The notes below the pieces were generated by a model that was not told the origin of the DNA, did not search any database, and worked only from the letters and a program-made list of their open reading frames with translations. A stretch of DNA of 64,000 nt from contig CAWFLQ010000013.1 in the NCBI GenBank assembly GCA_963816745.1, forward strand, positions 682,001 to 746,000. Direction: 5' to 3'. Each line of letters opens with the position of its first letter. Positions within the stretch are counted from its first letter, which is position 1. The stretch is from VAZQ01 sp963816745 (lineage in GTDB: Bacteria > Pseudomonadota > Alphaproteobacteria > Rhizobiales > Xanthobacteraceae). The position numbers were made by a program, and so were the translations under genes. This document shows positions 44,717 through 53,558 of the stretch, piece by piece.

Positions 44717-45878
44717 ATGCAGCGCATCCCCTGCGACGAGCGCGCCGACTGGCGCGAAATCGCCGAAGGCGTCGGCTTCCAGTTCCACACCATCGATGGC
44801 GAGCGCTATTGGGACGAGCGGGCCTACTACGCCTTCTCCCTGAAGCAGATCGAGGAGGACCTCGAAGCCGCGACCGCCGACCTCCACGAGATGTGCGGGG
44901 AGCTGGTCGCGCGCGCCGTCGCCGACGAACGCATATTGCGCGCGCTGCGCATTCCCGAGCGGTTCTGGAACTGGATCGCGGCGAGCGTGAAGCGCGGCGA
45001 CGCCAGCCTCTATGGCCGCTTCGACCTGCGCTATGACGGCCAGGGCCCGGCCAAGCTCCTGGAATACAACGCCGACACGCCGACCGCGGTGTTCGAGACC
45101 GCCGCGTTCCAGTGGATGTGGCTCGAGCAGGCGATCGAGCGGCAGATCGTGCCCCGCAATGCCGACCAGTACAATTCGCTGCACGAGCGCCTGATCGAGG
45201 GGTGGCGCTCGTTCGGCAGCGGCCGCAAAGTGCATCTGGCCTGCATGACCGACAATGCGGAGGACTTGGGCACGGTCTCCTACATCAGGGATTGCGCGCA
45301 CCAGGCCGGGCTTGAAACCGCCGTGCTGGCCATGGCGGACATCGGCAAGACGCCGAAAGGCGCGTTCATCGACCGGCAGGGCGAGCCGATCGAGCTCGTC
45401 TTCAAGCTCTATCCCTGGGAATGGATGCTGCGCGAGGACTTCGGCAGCTCGCTTGCCGGGCGCGACGACGCAATGGGTCGAGCCGCCATGGAAGGCGATC
45501 CTGTCGAACAAGGGCATCCTGCCGCTGTTGTGGGCCATGTTTCCGCGCCACCCGAACCTGCTGCCGGCCTATTTCGACGATGACGAAGGGGCCGCGAGCC
45601 TTGGCGCCTCCTATGTCAGAAAGCCGCTCTATTCGCGCGAAGGCGCCAATGTCGAGCTCGTCGTCGGCGGCAGCGCCATCGATTCCGATGGCGGCCCGTA
45701 CGGCGCGGAAGGGTTCGTCCGCCAGGGCATCGCGCCGTTGCCGCAGTTCGGCGGCAGCTACGTCGTGCTCGGCTCGTGGGTCGCCGCCGGCGTGCCCTGC
45801 GGCTTGTCGGTGCGCGAGGATGCGAGCCCGATCACCAAGAACACCTCGCGCTTCCTGCCGCACGCCATCATCGGATAG
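44717..45878 (+). CDS. Glutathionylspermidine synthase-like ATP-grasp ligase (YjfC-like, frameshift)
   Basis: About 386 residues once corrected, the length of E. coli YjfC. Family blocks are YWDERAYYAFSLKQIEEDLE, RFDLRYDGQGPAKLLEYNADTPTA, EWMLREDFG, WKAILSNKGILPLLWAMFPRHPNLLPAYFD and GSWVAAGVPCGLSVREDASPITKNTSRFLPH. These cover the ATP-binding and catalytic parts of the synthetase domain; there is no amidase domain. The frame breaks at 45472-45473, before WVEPPWKAIL; one extra A explains it. It probably makes an amide bond to an amine or peptide, with substrate unknown. It is linked to the two upstream genes. Confidence 0.85.
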
Positions 45879-45907
45879 ACTGCAACCCCCATAAGCGAGT
45901 TCTCGCC

Positions 45908-47080
45908 ATCCCGCCCGTCCTGAAAATCGTCGCCCTCGTCGTCTTCACGCAAACCCTGTTCACGCGCGCGGTCGATCCCGTGATCCCCATGATCGCGGAG
46001 GACCTTGCCATCGACGTGAGCACCGCCGCGTTGCTGTCGAGCGTATTCACGTTTCCTTACGCACTGGTGCAGCCGGTGCTCGGCCTCACCGGCGACTTCT
46101 TCGGCAAGACCCGGCTGATGAACCTGTGTGCGCTCGTCGTGTCGCTGGCGGCTCTGGTCTGCGCGGTCGCGACGAGCTTTTCGCTGCTCGTTGCCATGCG
46201 CATCGTGGCCGGGCTGGTGGCCGGCGGGGTGTTCCCGGTGGCGATGGCGCTCATCGGCGACCTCGTGCCGGTCAAGGACCGGCAGGTGGCGATCGGCCGG
46301 CTGCTCGGGATCGCGCTCACAGGCAATCTCATCGGTGCCACGCTCTCGGGCGTGATCGGCGACCTGTTCGGCTGGCGCGGCGTTTTCGGCGTTCTCGGAC
46401 TGTTCGGATTGATCGTGGCGATCATTGCATTCTTCGCCTTTCGCGGCGTCACGACGCCGCCACCCGCCCCCTTCAACCGCGCCGCGGTGCTCGCCAACTA
46501 TCGCAGCATCTTTGCCGATCCACGCGCCAAGGTGTGCTTCATTTCCGTGTTCTTCGAAGCGATCTTCATCCACGGGCTGTTTCCATATGTCGCCCTGCTT
46601 CTGCTCGCCATCGGCGAGACCCGCGCGTCGATCGCGGGCCTCTTGCTCGCCGCCTTCGCGCTGGGTGGCGTCTTCTACTCGCTCTCGGTGCCGGTTCTCA
46701 TCGCCCGCGTGCGGGAGCGCTACCTGATGGTGATCGGCGGCGCGCTGGCCGCCGCCGCGCTCGTTCTCATCGCGTTGCATTTCCCGTGGGCCTGGCAGAT
46801 CGCGATCTACGCGATGTTCGGTTTCGGCTTCTATCTCCTGCACAGCTGCATCCAGCTCCATGTGACCGAGCTTTCGCCCACCGCGCGCGGCACGGCGGCG
46901 TCGCTGCATTCATGCTCGTTCTACATGGGTCAGGCGGTCGGCCCGGTGATCTACGGGTATGGTTTCGCCCATGGCGGGGCCGAGCCCAGCATCTTCGTCG
47001 GCGCCGCCGTCGTGATGGCGGTCGGCCTCGTCTGCTCACGTTTGCTGCGCCACCGCGCCGCGTCGCAGCCGGGAGCTTGA
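45908..47080 (+). CDS. Major facilitator superfamily transporter (start unresolved)
   Basis: A 12-helix transporter of about 390 residues. Seen are the helix-2/3 loop LTGDFFGKTRLMNLCALVV, IVAGLVAGGVFPVAMALIGDLV, GRLLGIALTGNLIGATLSGVIGDLFGWRGVF and the second half from ANYRSIFADPRAKVCFI onward. The conserved part begins VLKIVALVVFTQTLFTRAVDP at about 45917. No ATG, GTG or TTG lies in frame between the previous stop and that point, so the start is given by homology and the true 5' end may be damaged. Substrate is unknown. Confidence 0.85.
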   Translation: MPPVLKIVALVVFTQTLFTRAVDPVIPMIAEDLAIDVSTAALLSSVFTFPYALVQPVLGLTGDFFGKTRLMNLCALVVSLAALVCAVATSFSLLVAMRIVAGLVAGGVFPVAMALIGDLVPVKDRQVAIGRLLGIALTGNLIGATLSGVIGDLFGWRGVFGVLGLFGLIVAIIAFFAFRGVTTPPPAPFNRAAVLANYRSIFADPRAKVCFISVFFEAIFIHGLFPYVALLLLAIGETRASIAGLLLAAFALGGVFYSLSVPVLIARVRERYLMVIGGALAAAALVLIALHFPWAWQIAIYAMFGFGFYLLHSCIQLHVTELSPTARGTAASLHSCSFYMGQAVGPVIYGYGFAHGGAEPSIFVGAAVVMAVGLVCSRLLRHRAASQPGA

Positions 47081-47119
47081 TCTCCCGGTGCACAGCTTTT
47101 GTGCAAGCTGCGACGTCTA

Positions 47120-47251
47120 ATGCCTGGAGACGTGGATCAAATTTTTCCTCATCTCACGCCGGATCCAACTGAAAACGTTCAACAGGAGTTGCGTGAACGT
47201 CGTAAGGAGTTGCGCGAATGCCGTAACCATGTGTCTCGTCGGCTCCTATAA
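47120..47251 (+). CDS. Possible 43-residue ORF with duplicated heptad
   Basis: A short frame, MPGDVDQIFPHLTP...QQELRERRKELRECRN...RRLL. It contains a 21-base tandem repeat (47185-47205 and 47206-47226, 18 of 21 identical), which encodes two seven-residue units (ELRERRK and ELRECRN) that would form an amphipathic helix. No ribosome site precedes the ATG. It lies in the 240-base gap between convergent genes; the rest of this gap shows nothing clear. Confidence 0.2.
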   Translation: MPGDVDQIFPHLTPDPTENVQQELRERRKELRECRNHVSRRLL

Positions 47252-47320
47252 AATCCTATCGTCATCCAAGCAATTCTTGGGCCAACCGATTCTGAAGGTG
47301 ACGAGCAATGACCGCGCGCT

Positions 47321-48256
47321 TCAATAACCCCGCCGCGGATCGACCCGGTGCAGCGGCTCTAGCCCCGCGCGGACACGCCGGATGCTCTCGGCAACCTCGC
47401 GCGCGGCGTTCTCCGGCACCGTGATGCTGGCGAGATGTGGGGTGATCAGCACGTTCTCCATCCCCCAGAAGGCGTGATCGGCCGGCAGCGGCTCGACCGT
47501 GAATACGTCGAGCGTTGCCTCCGCGATATGTCCGGCCTGCAGGGACTTCAATAGCGCCGCTTCGTCGATGACGGCGCCCCGAGACGCATTCACGAGTTTC
47601 GATCCCCGCGGCAGCAATGCGAGTTCGCGCGCGCCGAGAATGCCGCGCGTATCCGGCGTCAGCGGCAGCATCACGACGAGAATTTCGATTTCGGCCAGGA
47701 AGCGGTCCAATGCATCGCGGCCGCACGTGCACGCGACGCCCGCAATCGTCTTGGCGGTCCGGCTCCAGCCGCGCACGTCGAATCCGAGCCCGGCCAGGGC
47801 CTGCGCCGCGGGAGCGCCCAATTCTCCCAGGCCGAGCATGCCCACCTTGATTTGCCCGAGCGCGCGCGGATGAACGTATTGCCATTGCTTGCGTCGCTGG
47901 GCGCGTTCGAAGATCGGGACGTCGCGCGCATAGCGCAGGACTGCGAACAAGATGTAGCTGGTCATCAGCGACACCATGCCCGCATCCGACAGGCGTGAAA
48001 TCGCGACGTCGGGCAGATCGTCACGGCCGACCAGCGAATCGACGCCGGCGCCCAGATTGGTCACCAATGCCAGATTTGCAAACTTGGCGAAGAACCCAGC
48101 GGGAGGTTTCCAGACCAGCGCGTAGCGGACCGCATCAGGGTCGCCGGCGGTCGGATCGGTGCGAAATTCCAAATCCGGCAACGCCGCCGACAGCGTCCTG
48201 CTCCATGCATCGGCGTCGTCGAATTCACTGTAGAAAATCAAGGCATCGCGTTTCAT
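47321..48256 (-). CDS. D-2-hydroxyacid dehydrogenase (glyoxylate/hydroxypyruvate reductase type)
   Basis: A 311-residue NAD(P)-dependent dehydrogenase. The dinucleotide site is KVGMLGLGELGAPAAQALAGLGFDVRGWSR; catalytic residues lie in LVNASRGAVIDE (Arg), a following Glu region, and LITPHLASITVPE (His). The N-terminal pattern (ALIFYSEFDDADAWSRTLSAA) and AGVDSLVGRDDLPDVAI fit the GhrA subgroup. It may detoxify or recycle glyoxylate or hydroxypyruvate, which would be useful beside C1 metabolism. It follows the pentapeptide-repeat gene by 37 bases on the same strand. Confidence 0.9.
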   Translation of the reverse strand: MKRDALIFYSEFDDADAWSRTLSAALPDLEFRTDPTAGDPDAVRYALVWKPPAGFFAKFANLALVTNLGAGVDSLVGRDDLPDVAISRLSDAGMVSLMTSYILFAVLRYARDVPIFERAQRRKQWQYVHPRALGQIKVGMLGLGELGAPAAQALAGLGFDVRGWSRTAKTIAGVACTCGRDALDRFLAEIEILVVMLPLTPDTRGILGARELALLPRGSKLVNASRGAVIDEAALLKSLQAGHIAEATLDVFTVEPLPADHAFWGMENVLITPHLASITVPENAAREVAESIRRVRAGLEPLHRVDPRRGY

Positions 48257-48293
48257 GCCGCCCGGTCTCCGCCGAGAAGATGCGACATGGATA

Positions 48294-49100
48294 TCAATCG
48301 CGGAATGCGCGGTCGAGATTCTTGACCCGGTCGAGGTTGCGCGCGCTGTCGCGCCCTCGCAGGCCGACGAGCCGCGTCGAGGTGACGTCGGCCCCGTCGA
48401 AATCCGCGTCGGCGACGTCGGCGCCCCGAAAATCGGCGCCGGCGAGCTCGCTGCCGTTGAGCCTGGCGCCCTTGAGGCTCGCGTCCCGCAGCGACGCAAA
48501 CTCGAGCACGGCACGCGACAGGTTGGCATCCGCGAGGCTCGCGCCATCGAGCTGTGCCGACCGCAAGATGCCCCGCATGAGCCCCATGGACTGGTTGCGC
48601 ATGTCGGCGGAGAGGTCGGCGCGATCGAGGCGTGCTCCTCGCATGCTGGCCCGTGACAGATCGCCGGCGATGCGCGCGCCGGTGAGATCGGCGCCGTCGA
48701 GCTTTGCGCCCATGAGCTGCGTGGCGAACAAACTCGCGCCGCGCAGGCTCGCGCCTGAGAGGTCCGCATCGAGCGCCCAGGCCTGATCGAGCGTCACGCC
48801 GTCGAGATTGGCGCCGGCAAGGTTCGTACGATTGAGGCGTGCCGCCTGCAACTTGGCTCGCCGCAGATCGAGGCCCGACAGGTCCAGGCCGTTGAGGCGC
48901 TTGGCGGACAGGTCCACGACCGTGTTCGGATCGGCGCCGGCGAGAGCCGCCTCGATCTCGGCCCGCGTCATGTCGGCCTTGGTGAAATCGTCCGACTTGA
49001 GATCGAGAAACCGGAACATCTCCTGCGTGGCCGCGTGCGGCGTCGCGCACGCGAGCAGGGCTGCCGCAAATATTGCTTTCGCCCAACAGCCGCGGCTCAT
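48294..49100 (-). CDS. Exported pentapeptide-repeat protein
   Basis: A 268-residue protein with a signal peptide (SRGCWAKAIFAAALLACATPHAA) and then many A(D/N)LXX-type repeats forming a right-handed quadrilateral beta helix: LDLSGLDLRRAKLQ, ARLNRTNLAGANLDGV, ADLSGASLRGASLF, AKLDGADLTGARI and further coils to about residue 250. A GGAGG site seven bases upstream sets the start at 49100. Such repeats often mimic DNA or serve as scaffolds; the export signal points to a periplasmic scaffold. It is upstream of the hydroxyacid dehydrogenase gene. Confidence 0.88.
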   Translation of the reverse strand: MSRGCWAKAIFAAALLACATPHAATQEMFRFLDLKSDDFTKADMTRAEIEAALAGADPNTVVDLSAKRLNGLDLSGLDLRRAKLQAARLNRTNLAGANLDGVTLDQAWALDADLSGASLRGASLFATQLMGAKLDGADLTGARIAGDLSRASMRGARLDRADLSADMRNQSMGLMRGILRSAQLDGASLADANLSRAVLEFASLRDASLKGARLNGSELAGADFRGADVADADFDGADVTSTRLVGLRGRDSARNLDRVKNLDRAFRD

Positions 49101-49407
49101 GGCGGGCCTCCAGGGCTGCCCTCGCGGTGATCGCGCCGACGGGTGATCGCGCAGACCGGTGGTCGCGTAGATGGTCGTCACGCGGAAACAAAACGTCCCT
49201 CCGCTCGCCGCGCGACCGCAGCAAGTCGGCAAACAAGCATAGCCCACCGCGGCAAGGACGAATAGTCGCATGTCCGGCGTCGTTTCGTGGGCGCCGGTTC
49301 GCGTGGGCAGCCGGCGATTGCGCCCGGCGTTGCGCCGCTTCGCCCCTGGACATACCTTGAGGCTTCGCAGCAGTTGACCTGTCGGCCAGTCTGCAGGAGT
49401 GGCAATA

Positions 49408-49767
49408 ATGGGCTGGATGCTCGGAGTGCTCGCGGCGGCCATCCTCGTCGCACATTGCAGTGTGGACGCGGCCCGGGCTGCGGAGCTTCCCGCCAACGAC
49501 TATCCGACGGCGGCTCGTGCCGACTATGTGTTCGGCTGCATGCAGGTCAATGGGCAGACGCGGGACGCGCTCGAGCGCTGCTCATGCTCGATCGACGTCA
49601 TCGCCTCGCTGCTGCCCTTCGATGAGTACGAGGAGGCCGAGACGGTCATGCGCGTGCGCCAGCGCGCCGGCAAGAACGCGTCCATGTTCCTGTCCATGCC
49701 GATGCTGCGGGCGAAGGTCGACGAGTTGAAGCGCGCGCAGGTCGAGGCGGAATTGCGCTGCTTTTGA
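49408..49767 (+). CDS. Small periplasmic Cys-containing protein upstream of xoxF
   Basis: A 119-residue protein with a signal peptide (MLGVLAAAILVAHCSVDAARAA) and a conserved-looking core: DYVFGCMQVNG, ERCSCSIDVIASLLPFDEYEEAETVM, RQRAGKNASMF and a C-terminal EAELRCF. Four Cys in the mature part could form disulfides or bind metal. I recall similar proteins beside methanol dehydrogenase or other PQQ-dependent alcohol oxidation genes, so a maturation or electron-transfer accessory role is inferred. The ATG at 49408 has GGAG nine bases upstream; the GTG at 49399 is too close. Confidence 0.75.
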   Translation: MGWMLGVLAAAILVAHCSVDAARAAELPANDYPTAARADYVFGCMQVNGQTRDALERCSCSIDVIASLLPFDEYEEAETVMRVRQRAGKNASMFLSMPMLRAKVDELKRAQVEAELRCF

Positions 49768-49801
49768 ATCCCAATTGCACCACTTTCGCAAAAGGTGGGA
49801 C

Positions 49802-50009
49802 AAATTCCAACGCGACCGGGAACAAGTTCCAACGCCGCGCGAGTGGGCAGACGGTAACGCCGGGTGCCTGCGAACGGCGGCAAGTGGTCGATTTTTTCGA
49901 GCGCGCGACAGGTTTGCCTTGCGAATGCAACCGTTTGGCGCGTAACATTCTCACCGGTAGCCCTCGCCTTCGGGAGCTCCCCACCTTGTGGGGATAAAGT
50001 TCCAGTCGC
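49802..50009 (+). promoter_or_regulatory. Three copies of an AAGTTCCARYCGC-like motif
   Basis: AAATTCCAACGC at 49802-49813, AAGTTCCAACGC at 49824-49835 and AAGTTCCAGTCGC at 49997-50009. The first two are 22 bases apart, two helical turns, which suits a dimeric regulator. They lie upstream of the xoxF promoter and may be response-regulator sites. No regulator gene is in the window. Confidence 0.35.
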
Positions 50010-50061
50010 AGTCCCGTGACTTGCTTAGGGGAGGGGTCTTGCTGCGACGCCGCTGACGATT

Positions 50062-50085
50062 GCTACCGCTGCTACCGCTTATAAT
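50062..50085 (+). promoter_or_regulatory. Probable xoxF core promoter
   Basis: A consensus -10 box TATAAT at 50080-50085 is immediately preceded by two tandem copies of GCTACCGCT (50062-50079). No good -35 box is at 17 bases, which suggests activator dependence. A start near 50092 would give a leader of about 25 bases before the xoxF ATG. Confidence 0.55.
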
Positions 50086-50116
50086 TAAGAGACGCCGTAA
50101 CCCAAGGGAGTGCGCT

Positions 50117-51938
50117 ATGCGCAGACATGCACTTGCTAGTGCATCGCTGGCACTATTCGCGTTTGCGACGCCGGCGATGGCTAATCCAGATGTGCTGCAG
50201 CAGTCGGCAAAACCCGAGCAATGGGTGTTGCAGACCGGTGATTATGCGAACCAACGCTATTCGAAGCTGAGTCAGATCAATCGGGACAACGTCAAGAATC
50301 TGAAGGTGGCTTGGACCTTCTCGACCGGCGTGTTGCGCGGCCACGAGGGCTCGCCGCTCGTGGTCGGCGACATCATGTACGTCCACACCCCGTTCCCCAA
50401 TATCGTCTACGCGCTCGATCTCAAGGAAGACGGCAAGATCCTCTGGAAATACGAGCCGAAGCAGGATCCCTCCGTTATCCCGGTGATGTGTTGCGACACC
50501 GTGTATCGCGGCCTCGCCTACGCGGACGGCACGATCTATCACCACCAGGCCGACACCACCCTGGTCGCGCTCGACGCCAAGACCGGCAAAGAGAAGTGGA
50601 AGGCCGTCAACGGCGATCCGAAAAAGGGTGAGACCAATACGGCGACCGTGCTGCCGGTGAAGGACAAGATCATCGTCGGCATTTCCGGCGCCGAATTCGG
50701 CGTACGCGGCCACGTCACCGCCTACAACTCGAAGACCGGCAGGCAGGTGTGGCGCGCCTACACGCTCGGCCCGGACAACGAGACCCTGTTCGATCCCGAG
50801 AAGACCATGTCGCTCGGCAAGCCGGTCGGCAAGGACTCCTCGCTCAAGACGTGGAACGGCGAGCAGTGGAAGATCGGCGGCGGTACCGCCTGGGGCTGGT
50901 TCTCGTATGATCCCGAGACCAACCTGTTCTTCTACGGCACTGCCAATCCGTTCGACCTGGAACCCGGTTCAGCGCACGGGGCCGGATGGCAAGCCGATCG
51001 ACCAGAAATGGACGATGGCGATTATCGCCCGTGACGCCGACACCGGCGTGGCGAGGTGGGCCTACCAGATGACGCCGTTCGACGAGTGGGACTATGACGG
51101 TGTCAACGAGATGATCCTCGCCGACATCAACATCGGGGGCCAGCCGCGCAAGGCTCTGGTGCACTTCGATCGCAACGGTCTCGGCTACACGCTCGACCGC
51201 GTCACGGGCGAGCTGCTGGTCGCGCAGAAGTACGATCCGAAGGTCAACTGGACCACCGGCGTCGTGATGGACAAGAACAGCCCGCAGTATGGGCGTCCGC
51301 AGGTCGTCAAGGAGTTCTCGACCTTCCAGACCGGACAGGACAAGAACACCAAGGGCGTCTGCCCGGCGGCGCTCGGCAGCAAGGACCAGCAGCCCGCGGC
51401 CTTCTCGCCACGGACCAACCTGTTCTACGTGCCGACGAACCACGTCTGCATGGACTACGAGCCGTTCAAGGTGTCGTACACGGCGGGTCAGCCCTATGTC
51501 GGGGCCACGCTGTCCATGTTCCCCGCGCCCGGCAGCCACGGCGGCATGGGTAACTTCATCGCCTGGGATGCGGCCCAGGGCAAGATCGCCTGGTCGAAGC
51601 CGGAGAAGTTCTCCGTGTGGTCGGGAGCGCTCGCGACTGCCGGCGGGATCGTCTTCTACGGCACGCTCGAAGGCTACATCAAGGCGGTCGACGAAAAGGA
51701 CGGCACGGAGTTGTTCAAGTTCAAGACTCCGTCGGGCATCATCGGCAACGTGATGACCTACAGCCACAACGGCAAGCAGTACGTGGCGGTGCTGTCGGGC
51801 GTCGGCGGTTGGGCAGGGATCGGCCTTGCGGCAGGTCTGACCAACCCGACCGATGGTCTCGGCGCGGTCGGCGGCTACGCGGCCCTGCGCGACTACACGG
51901 CGCTGGGCGGCGCGCTGACTGTGTTCACGCTGCCGTAA
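50117..51938 (+). CDS. xoxF: Lanthanide-dependent methanol dehydrogenase XoxF (frameshift)
   Basis: A periplasmic PQQ enzyme oxidising methanol to formaldehyde or formate; about 606 residues after correction. It has a signal peptide (RRHALASASLALFAFATPAMA), the vicinal Cys pair in PVMCCDTVYRG (about 125-126), tryptophan-docking repeats and the stretch FDEWDYDGVNE. The Asp two residues after the catalytic Asp (DYD, about 325 and 327) is the lanthanide ligand that separates XoxF from calcium-type MxaF, which has Ala there. The frame breaks at 50951-50952, before STWNPVQR; one extra T explains it. An AAGGGAG site precedes the ATG. Confidence 0.95.
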
Positions 51939-52027
51939 TCGGCTCGCCAAAACTGCGGACCGGCGCGAACCCATCTGCGCCGGTCCGCGTTACCTCATCA
52001 ATGGAACACCAGCCTGCGAGGTTGCTC

Positions 52028-52540
52028 GTGACGCGACCCGGCATTGCATTGGCGTTTGCCGCCGTCCTCGGTCTCCTTGCGGGCCTCCAAGCCGGGGCGG
52101 AGGAGGCGAAGACGGAGAAGGTAGAGAAGGACGGCAAGTGGGAAACCGCCGACGGTACGCCGACCTACAACGTCACCAGCGACGGCACCGTCAACTGGTA
52201 CACCTTCTCGGGATTTCGCCGATATCATTCCGAGTGTCATACCTGTCATGGGCCGGACGGCGAGGGTTCGAGCTATGCTCCGGGCCTCATGCAGTCGTTG
52301 AAGACCTTGAGCTATCCCGAGTTCATGCTGATCGTCGCCACCGGCCGTGAGGTCGTGCGCGCCGACAAGCAGAGCTCGATGCCGGCGCTCGGCAACAATC
52401 GCAATGTGGCCTGCTATATCGAGGACATCTACGTGTACCTGAAGGCGCGCGCCGACGGCGTTCTGCCGCGCGGACGCCCCGCCAAACGGATCGAGAAGCC
52501 CGAGTCGGCGGAGAAACACGAGAAAGCGTGCTTCGGATGA
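52028..52540 (+). CDS. xoxG: Cytochrome c of the methanol dehydrogenase cluster (XoxG-like)
   Basis: A 170-residue monoheme cytochrome, the likely electron acceptor of XoxF. A signal peptide (VTRPGIALAFAAVLGLLAGLQAGA) is followed by a Lys/Glu-rich linker, the segment NVTSDGTVNWYTFSGFRRYHSE, the heme motif CHTCHGPDGEGSSYAPGL and the Met-ligand region KQSSMPALGNNRNV. The GTG at 52028 is chosen for its GAGG site; the ATG at 52001 would add nine residues without a site. Its stop overlaps the ATG of the next gene. Confidence 0.9.
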   Translation: MTRPGIALAFAAVLGLLAGLQAGAEEAKTEKVEKDGKWETADGTPTYNVTSDGTVNWYTFSGFRRYHSECHTCHGPDGEGSSYAPGLMQSLKTLSYPEFMLIVATGREVVRADKQSSMPALGNNRNVACYIEDIYVYLKARADGVLPRGRPAKRIEKPESAEKHEKACFG

Positions 52541-53397
52541 CGAATAGCGGCATTGCAACGCTCCTCGCCGCGCTGCTGAGCACAGCCGCACTCACGTCCG
52601 CGCACGCGGCCGAAGGGCACCGGGTCGACCTCGTCAACCGCACCGCGCTTCGCGTCTGTGCCGACCCCGCCAACATGCCGTTCTCGAACGACAAGGGCGA
52701 AGGCTTCGAGAACAAGATTGCCGAGCTCGTCGCCGCCGAGCTCAAGGTGCCGGTCGAATACACCTGGTTCCCGCAGGCGACCGGCTTCATCCGCCAGACC
52801 CTGTTCGCCAAGCGTTGCGACGTCGTGATGGGTTACGCGCAGGGCGATGAGCTCGTGCTCAATACCAATCCCTACTACCGCTCGACCTACGCGCTCGTCT
52901 ATCGCGGGGGCAATGCGCTCGACGGCGTGGACAGCCTCGCGGACCCACGCCTCAAGGGCAAGCGCATCGGCATCGTCGCCGGCACCCCGCCCGCCAACGT
53001 CATGGCCCAGTTCGATCTCCTGCGGCTCGCCAAGCCCTATCCGCTCATGGTTGACCGTCGCTACAACTCGCCGGGCGAGAACATGATCAGAGATGTCCAG
53101 TCGGGAGACATCGACGCGGGCGTCCTGTGGGGGCCGATCGCGGGATATTTCGCGCCTAAGAATTCGGCGTCCAAGGATGGCGGCAAGCTCGTGGTCGCAC
53201 CGCTGCTGAAGGAAATCGGCAGCACGCGCATGGCTTATCGCATCACATTCGGAGTGCGCAATCTCGAGGACGACTGGAAGCGGCAGCTCAATACCCTGAT
53301 CGCCAAGCGGCAGGGCGATATCGACGCCGTGCTGCTGGAATTCGGAGTGCCGCTGCTCGACGAGCAATCCAATATCATCACGCAGCCGAGGCGATAG
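52537..53397 (+). CDS. xoxJ: Periplasmic binding protein XoxJ/MxaJ-like
   Basis: A 286-residue solute-binding-fold protein with signal peptide (MTNSGIATLLAALLSTAALTSAHA). Family pattern: LRVCADPANMPFSNDKGEGFENKIAELVA, YTWFPQATGFIRQTLFAKRCDVVMGY, GKRIGIVAGTPPANV and DVQSGDIDAGVLWGPIAGYF. MxaJ/XoxJ proteins are thought to help mature or activate methanol dehydrogenase. The ATGA overlap with the cytochrome gene shows tight coupling. The gene ends the plus-strand xox operon. Confidence 0.92.
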   Translation: MTNSGIATLLAALLSTAALTSAHAAEGHRVDLVNRTALRVCADPANMPFSNDKGEGFENKIAELVAAELKVPVEYTWFPQATGFIRQTLFAKRCDVVMGYAQGDELVLNTNPYYRSTYALVYRGGNALDGVDSLADPRLKGKRIGIVAGTPPANVMAQFDLLRLAKPYPLMVDRRYNSPGENMIRDVQSGDIDAGVLWGPIAGYFAPKNSASKDGGKLVVAPLLKEIGSTRMAYRITFGVRNLEDDWKRQLNTLIAKRQGDIDAVLLEFGVPLLDEQSNIITQPRR

Positions 53398-53428
53398 GCG
53401 CAGCCATGCGGTTGTCGTCCCCGCGCAT

Positions 53429-53454
53429 CCGATCTCGGGTTTACCCGAGATCGG
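53429..53454. repeat. Perfect palindrome, REP-like
   Basis: CCGATCTCGGGT with its complement ACCCGAGATCGG around TT: a 12-pair stem with a 2-base gap, 32 bases after xoxJ. A close relative (CCGATGTCGGGTTTACCCGA...) is inside thiO at 61381-61406. Confidence 0.8.
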
Positions 53455-53466
53455 CTCCTTAGGTGC

Positions 53467-53490
53467 GCATGTCGGCTATAGCCGACATGC
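53467..53490. repeat. Perfect 24-base palindrome
   Basis: GCATGTCGGCTA followed by its exact complement TAGCCGACATGC, with no loop. It could be a protein-binding site or a second REP-type unit. It lies 12 bases after the palindrome at 53429-53454. Confidence 0.75.
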
Positions 53491-53530
53491 GGTGGGGACC
53501 CATCGGCCAACACGTTGCGCTGCATCATGG

Positions 53531-53550
53531 ATCCCCGCTTTCGCGGGGAT
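53531..53550. repeat. REP-like hairpin
   Basis: ATCCCCGC and GCGGGGAT around TTTC, within the context CATGGATCCCCGCTTTCGCG. The core is a very widespread proteobacterial REP-type sequence (recalled, not searched). Confidence 0.7.
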
Positions 53551-53558
53551 GACAGCGG

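Larger units (their letters stand above)
49768..50116. other. xoxF upstream region
   Basis: No gene. It holds three related sites (see 49802-50009), the palindrome GGAACAAGTTCC at 49820-49831, a second hairpin around 49981-49992 (CCACCTTGTGGGG) and the probable core promoter near 50080. Confidence 0.5.

Noticed and set aside
5319..50952. Programmed +1 frameshifting as an explanation for the ten frame breaks
   Set aside because: The sites share no slippery sequence, rare-codon or stop-codon context, and they occur in genes whose relatives are read in one frame. Error is simpler.
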